A DNA stretch of 8,651 nt, from contig JAUQYY010000242.1 of the NCBI GenBank assembly GCA_030587505.1, positions 1 through 8,651 on the forward strand. The letters run 5' to 3'. The first letter of the stretch is position 1; each line of letters opens with the position of its first letter. Of the stretch, positions 6,205 through 8,651 are shown piece by piece. The position numbers and the translations under genes were made by a program. The notes below the pieces were generated by a model. It ran no database searches. It saw nothing but the letters and a program-made list of their open reading frames with translations, and had not been told where the DNA came from. This DNA is from Candidatus Sigynarchaeota archaeon (lineage in GTDB: Archaea > Asgardarchaeota > Jordarchaeia > Jordarchaeales > Jordarchaeaceae).

Positions 6205-6590
6205 CGAGTTTTCCTCCCTGTGCTGAGTCCTAGGGTTCTTTTCACCGTCGTTTCGCCTATCTTGAAGACCAAACAGGGTCTCCCAGAAAGTCCCTCACTC
6301 TTGCTGGTTTCAACAATTTTGGATAGGGAGTCAGCCAATCTCACTACCTCCCCACGGGCTATGAGAACCCATTTGCCTTTGTGGTTTTTTTCAAGGAACC
6401 TCTTCATCCTCCTGTAGGTTGCGATGTTTAAGGCTCGTTCCCTTTCCCGCTCATCCGTTTCAGGGGAATTTTTAAGCCAAGCCTTGATAGCTTCTGTTAG
6501 CGCCTCCCCGATCTTTAGGCCAAGCTCCGACGCTCGCGCCTTCAACTTGGTGTAGACTTCATCATCTATCCCCCTGACCAGAACATCCAC
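6201..6590 (-). CDS. RHH antitoxin-like DNA-binding protein with C-terminal DUF5678-like domain
   Basis: A 129-residue protein. Residues 1-39 (VLVRGIDDEVYTKLKARA, then ELGLKIGEALTEAIKAWL) have the beta-helix-helix pattern of VapB/RHH antitoxin-type DNA-binding domains. A charged linker follows (43-53), then NIATYRRMKRFLEKNHKGKW at 55-74 and VLIARGEVVRLADSL at 75-89. This resembles DUF5678, a small domain common in archaea and often seen beside antitoxin-like genes. The start is GTG 6590: GGTGAT (6595-6600) is a textbook archaeal SD four bases before it. The frame stays open upstream to 6728, but that extension crosses the promoter and has no SD. The downstream aspartic-protease gene overlaps by four bases. 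By analogy with RHH proteins it probably binds the operator-like repeats just upstream and represses its own operon (inference). Confidence 0.75.
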   Translation of the reverse strand: MDVLVRGIDDEVYTKLKARASELGLKIGEALTEAIKAWLKNSPETDERERERALNIATYRRMKRFLEKNHKGKWVLIARGEVVRLADSLSKIVETSKSEGLSGRPCLVFKIGETTVKRTLGLSTGRKTR

Positions 6591-6594
6591 AGAA

Positions 6595-6600
6595 ATCACC
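6595..6600 (-). promoter_or_regulatory. SD GGTGAT that sets the start of the RHH gene
   Basis: On the - strand, GGTGAT lies four bases before GTG 6590. It matches the 3' half of the archaeal consensus GGAGGTGAT, for which such short spacing is normal. Confidence 0.7.
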
Positions 6601-6601
6601 T

Positions 6602-6625
6602 GATATACAATGATATCATAGATAT
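6602..6625. promoter_or_regulatory. Phased GATAT repeats and palindrome, likely operator of the RHH/protease operon
   Basis: GATAT occurs at 6602-6606, 6612-6616 and 6621-6625, spaced 10 and 9 bases, about one helical turn. The middle copy is the core of a perfect 10-base palindrome ATGATATCAT (6610-6619). The array lies between the TATA box (6621-6630) and the SD (6595-6600). A dimeric RHH protein bound here would block the polymerase, fitting autoregulation. Confidence 0.55.
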
Positions 6626-6630
6626 ATAAG
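6621..6630 (-). promoter_or_regulatory. TATA box of the RHH/protease operon
   Basis: The - strand reads CTTATATATC, a strong archaeal TATA box. Transcription would begin near 6600, just at the SD, giving a very short leader before GTG 6590. It overlaps the outermost GATAT repeat. Confidence 0.6.
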
Positions 6631-6980
6631 TATAACTCAACACCCTGCCCTAACACACAAGGATACTCGCCAACACGTTGACCCGTGTGTCTTAATAATA
6701 AAAAAGGGAAGCTAACGCGGTAGAACACCCTTGTAACAAAGAGTATCCTCGACCAAAGTGTGGTATCTCAGCTAAACAGAAGGGGTGTAAACTTCTTCCA
6801 TAAACCGAGAGGGGAGAAAGTTTTTCAGGAGGATAGTCATTCCAGCTCATTTGTCGAGCCACAAAGACGCTGCCTCGCAGTAACAGTCACGTTTCGGATC
6901 CTAGAGAAAAGGTGATCCTAAATTTTTCGTAACAAGCACTTAAAAAGAAAGAGAGATGGGGAAGGAGTCCGATTTGGTTT
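6631..6980. other. Intergenic stretch with inverted repeats, no convincing gene
   Basis: Together with 6591-6630 this leaves about 390 bases without a credible gene. It contains a 9-base inverted repeat AGGATACTC (6660-6668) / GAGTATCCT (6741-6749). Other elements are a hairpin ACACG-TTGACC-CGTGT (6673-6688), a looser pair ACACCCTT (6725-6732) / AAGGGGTGT in the 6780s, and GGATC (6896-6900) / GATCC (6914-6918) followed by AAATTTTT. A GGAGG near 6828 has no usable start after it. I found no tRNA signature. A small RNA or remnant is possible but not demonstrable by eye. Confidence 0.4.
6941..6956 (-). terminator. T-rich terminator after the FGGY kinase gene
   Basis: The - strand reads TCTCTCTTTCTTTTTA, beginning about 25 bases after the kinase stop at 6981. 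A pyrimidine/T-run without a strong hairpin is the common archaeal termination signal. Confidence 0.45.
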
Positions 6981-8561
6981 TTAGTGTGCTTCGCCCTTGT
7001 TTAGGGTTTGGTACACATCTTTTAGTTTGGGGTAGATTCCTTCGAAAACGTTGTACATTTCGTCATATATGGGTTTCAGGTTCTCGTTTGGATAGTAGTC
7101 TCTTTCGATTTTGATTATTTTGTCCACGGCGGTCTCGAAATCAGGGTATATTTCCAGTCCAACCATGGCGATTATGGCTATTCCCAGTGCTGCTACTGAG
7201 CGGGGCTCCTTGATTGGCCGTATTCTCTTGCCGAATACATTGGCGAATATCTGCATCCAGAGGGAGCTAAGGGCACCACCGCCACACGCGTTCAGGGACT
7301 TGATTTCGGGCTTGGGCTGATTCGGATCCAGGACTCCCCGGTCCAGTATAGCTTGAATGTTTTTGGTTATCCATCTCAGATGGTACGCCACTCCCTCTAG
7401 TATGGCCCTAGCTATCTCAGCTCTGCCGTGATGGAAGCTTAGGTTAATGAAGCCGCCTCTCACAGTAGTGTCCTGTATAGGCGCTCTCTCTCCGAGCATC
7501 CATGGGAGAAAAATCAGCTTCTTCGCGCCGGGTCCCACCGAAGACGCCTCCTCGTTTATCACATCGTAAGGATCAACGTTGCGCTCCATGGCCATCAGGC
7601 ACTCCACCCCTCCCAGGTTGTCTCTGAACCATTTGAGCGGCGCAGCAACACTTTCCATTTCACCGATGAGCATGAACTTGCCTGGGACTCCAGAGTATAT
7701 GGCTGCGATGCCGGTGTCGGGGTCGGCTGTAAAGTTGTCCACAGTTACTGAGACCCACCCGGATGAGCCAAGGTACAGGTGTCCCTCATTAGTTCGGATT
7801 GCACCGGAACCCACATGGGTTGCTGGGGCGTCACCCGCACCGCAAATGACGGGAGTGTCCGTGGTTAGGCCAAGTGCTTTCGCGGCTTCGGGCGTTAGGT
7901 TACCCACGATGTCTGTTGTTTTCTTGACTTCGCAGAGCTTGTCTCTGGAGAGGCCTACGCCTTCGATTAGTTCGTCGACCCAGACATGGTTTTGGATATG
8001 GAAGAGTCCGAAGAGGAGTGCGGTGCTCCAGTCTGTGTAGAATTCGCCTACGAGTTTGCGTATCACGTAGTCTTTGACATCACACCACTTGTAGGCTTTC
8101 TCGAAGATGTGAGGCTCGTTGTCTCGGACCCACCAGATTTTGGGTATTACATCCTTCGCGGTGGTCATGGGTAGGTTTCCCATGTCTATGAGCTGGCTTA
8201 TGGGGTCGAATTTCGCTTCGAACTCATCTGACTGTTTCTCAGCTCTCGAGTCGAGCCATATCATCGCGGGCCGAAGCGCGTTTCCATCCTTGTCCACTGG
8301 TATGGCTCCCATCATCTGGGCGTCCAGGCTTATACCTATCACATCTTTAGGGTCGATTTTCGTCTGTTTCAGAAGGGTTCTTGTTGTCTCCACAACGGCG
8401 TCCCAGTACTGTTGGGGGTCCTGCTCAGCCCAACCCGGTTGTGGATAGTCAACGTCATAGTTTTTCTCAGCAACACCGAGGATTTTACCCGTAGTGCTTA
8501 CAAGCGTCGCCTTGTCTCCGGATGTTCCTACATCATGTGTTAGGATGCATTGTTCTCCCAA
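6981..8561 (-). CDS. FGGY-family carbohydrate kinase, xylulokinase-like
   Basis: About 526 residues, a normal length for xylulokinase-type FGGY kinases, with both actin/hexokinase-fold domains. Motifs (numbering from TTG 8561): the N-terminal phosphate loop HDVGTSGDK at 9-17, GWAEQDPQQYW at 43-53, IWLDSRA at 101-107, the catalytic-base region CGAGDAPATHVGSG at 240-253 (D244), LGERAP at 356-361, and the second-domain nucleotide motif CGGGALSSLWMQ at 426-437. The enzyme would transfer phosphate from ATP to a sugar or polyol; D-xylulose is the best guess, but FGGY substrates are not safely read from sequence. Start choice: GGAGGT (8569-8574) lies seven bases before TTG 8561. The longer TTG start at 8576 would place the SD inside the gene. 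It is transcribed away from the right edge, with no partner gene in the window. Codon flavour is patchy: A/C-ended near 6981-7140 and 7900-8250, mixed elsewhere. Confidence 0.85.
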   Translation of the reverse strand: MGEQCILTHDVGTSGDKATLVSTTGKILGVAEKNYDVDYPQPGWAEQDPQQYWDAVVETTRTLLKQTKIDPKDVIGISLDAQMMGAIPVDKDGNALRPAMIWLDSRAEKQSDEFEAKFDPISQLIDMGNLPMTTAKDVIPKIWWVRDNEPHIFEKAYKWCDVKDYVIRKLVGEFYTDWSTALLFGLFHIQNHVWVDELIEGVGLSRDKLCEVKKTTDIVGNLTPEAAKALGLTTDTPVICGAGDAPATHVGSGAIRTNEGHLYLGSSGWVSVTVDNFTADPDTGIAAIYSGVPGKFMLIGEMESVAAPLKWFRDNLGGVECLMAMERNVDPYDVINEEASSVGPGAKKLIFLPWMLGERAPIQDTTVRGGFINLSFHHGRAEIARAILEGVAYHLRWITKNIQAILDRGVLDPNQPKPEIKSLNACGGGALSSLWMQIFANVFGKRIRPIKEPRSVAALGIAIIAMVGLEIYPDFETAVDKIIKIERDYYPNENLKPIYDEMYNVFEGIYPKLKDVYQTLNKGEAH

Positions 8562-8568
8562 CTCTTTT

Positions 8569-8574
8569 ACCTCC
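8569..8574 (-). promoter_or_regulatory. SD GGAGGT that sets the TTG start of the kinase
   Basis: A full GGAGGT with a seven-base spacer to TTG 8561. It decides between the two in-frame TTG codons at 8576 and 8561. Confidence 0.75.
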
Positions 8575-8601
8575 AACTATTATTCTTAGGGGTTTTTCAT
8601 G

Positions 8602-8612
8602 TTTTTAAAATA
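8602..8612 (-). promoter_or_regulatory. TATA-like element for the FGGY kinase
   Basis: The - strand reads TATTTTAAAAA, about 45 bases before TTG 8561. This would give a transcription start near 8580 and a leader of about 20 bases that includes the SD. A second A/T-rich site, CTATTTAAGA (8632-8641), is a less well placed alternative. Confidence 0.4.
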
Positions 8613-8651
8613 TGTGTTTAAGAATTGCTCTCTTAAATAGTTTCTTGAGTA

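Noticed and set aside
6591..6728. N-terminal extension of the RHH protein to 6728
   Set aside because: The extension crosses the TATA box and operator, has no SD, and the RHH domain begins right at GTG 6590 with a proper SD.
1..8651. CRISPR array, tRNA or rRNA genes, transposase
   Set aside because: No regularly spaced repeats, no tRNA T-loop/anticodon pattern, no rRNA-like sequence and no transposase motifs were found on reading both strands.

Overview
The window comes from an archaeal genome. Evidence seen in the sequence: TATA-box-like elements lie about 25-45 bases ahead of starts, the Shine-Dalgarno (SD) sequences match the archaeal GGAGGTGAT consensus, GTG and TTG starts are common, and the proteins include archaeal membrane and DUF families (DUF2070, DUF5678, DUF6125-like). 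A Bathyarchaeia-like or related Thermoproteota lineage is a guess from gene content, not something I could verify.

Layout. (1) Bases 1-647, + strand: the C-terminal von Willebrand A (vWA) domain of a magnesium-chelatase subunit D-like protein, cut by the window edge. (2) Bases 690-3401, - strand: an SCP2-type lipid-binding protein followed by a large DUF2070 membrane protein, possibly one lipid-related operon. (3) Bases 3577-4911, + strand: a RuBisCO-like protein (RLP) with its own promoter and SD. Its frame is interrupted by a single in-frame TAA in the loop of a small hairpin, exactly at catalytic loop 6 of the barrel. The same frame continues afterwards into a convincing C-terminal half. 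(4) Bases 5100-5615, + strand: a small DUF6125/ATC-hydrolase-like protein with six cysteines. (5) Bases 5640-5708: a cluster of palindromes between convergent genes. (6) Bases 5779-6590, - strand: a tightly coupled two-gene cassette, a ribbon-helix-helix (RHH) antitoxin-like protein fused to a DUF5678-like domain plus a retropepsin-like aspartic protease, behind a promoter with phased operator-like repeats. (7) Bases 6981-8561, - strand: an FGGY-family kinase, xylulokinase-like, with a TTG start and a strong SD.

How the genes may work together. The SCP2 and DUF2070 genes suggest membrane-lipid handling. The RLP and the FGGY kinase could belong to a sugar or sugar-acid phosphate route, but they are divergently oriented and about 2 kb apart, so this is only a hypothesis. 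The RHH/aspartic-protease cassette has the layout of a toxin-antitoxin or other self-regulated module and is the best candidate here for an undescribed system.

The most unusual signals are the hairpin-borne stop codon in the RLP and a sudden flip in strand composition at the same place. Upstream codons end almost only in A or C; downstream codons end mostly in G or T. Other patches of strand skew with borders inside genes occur elsewhere in the window.
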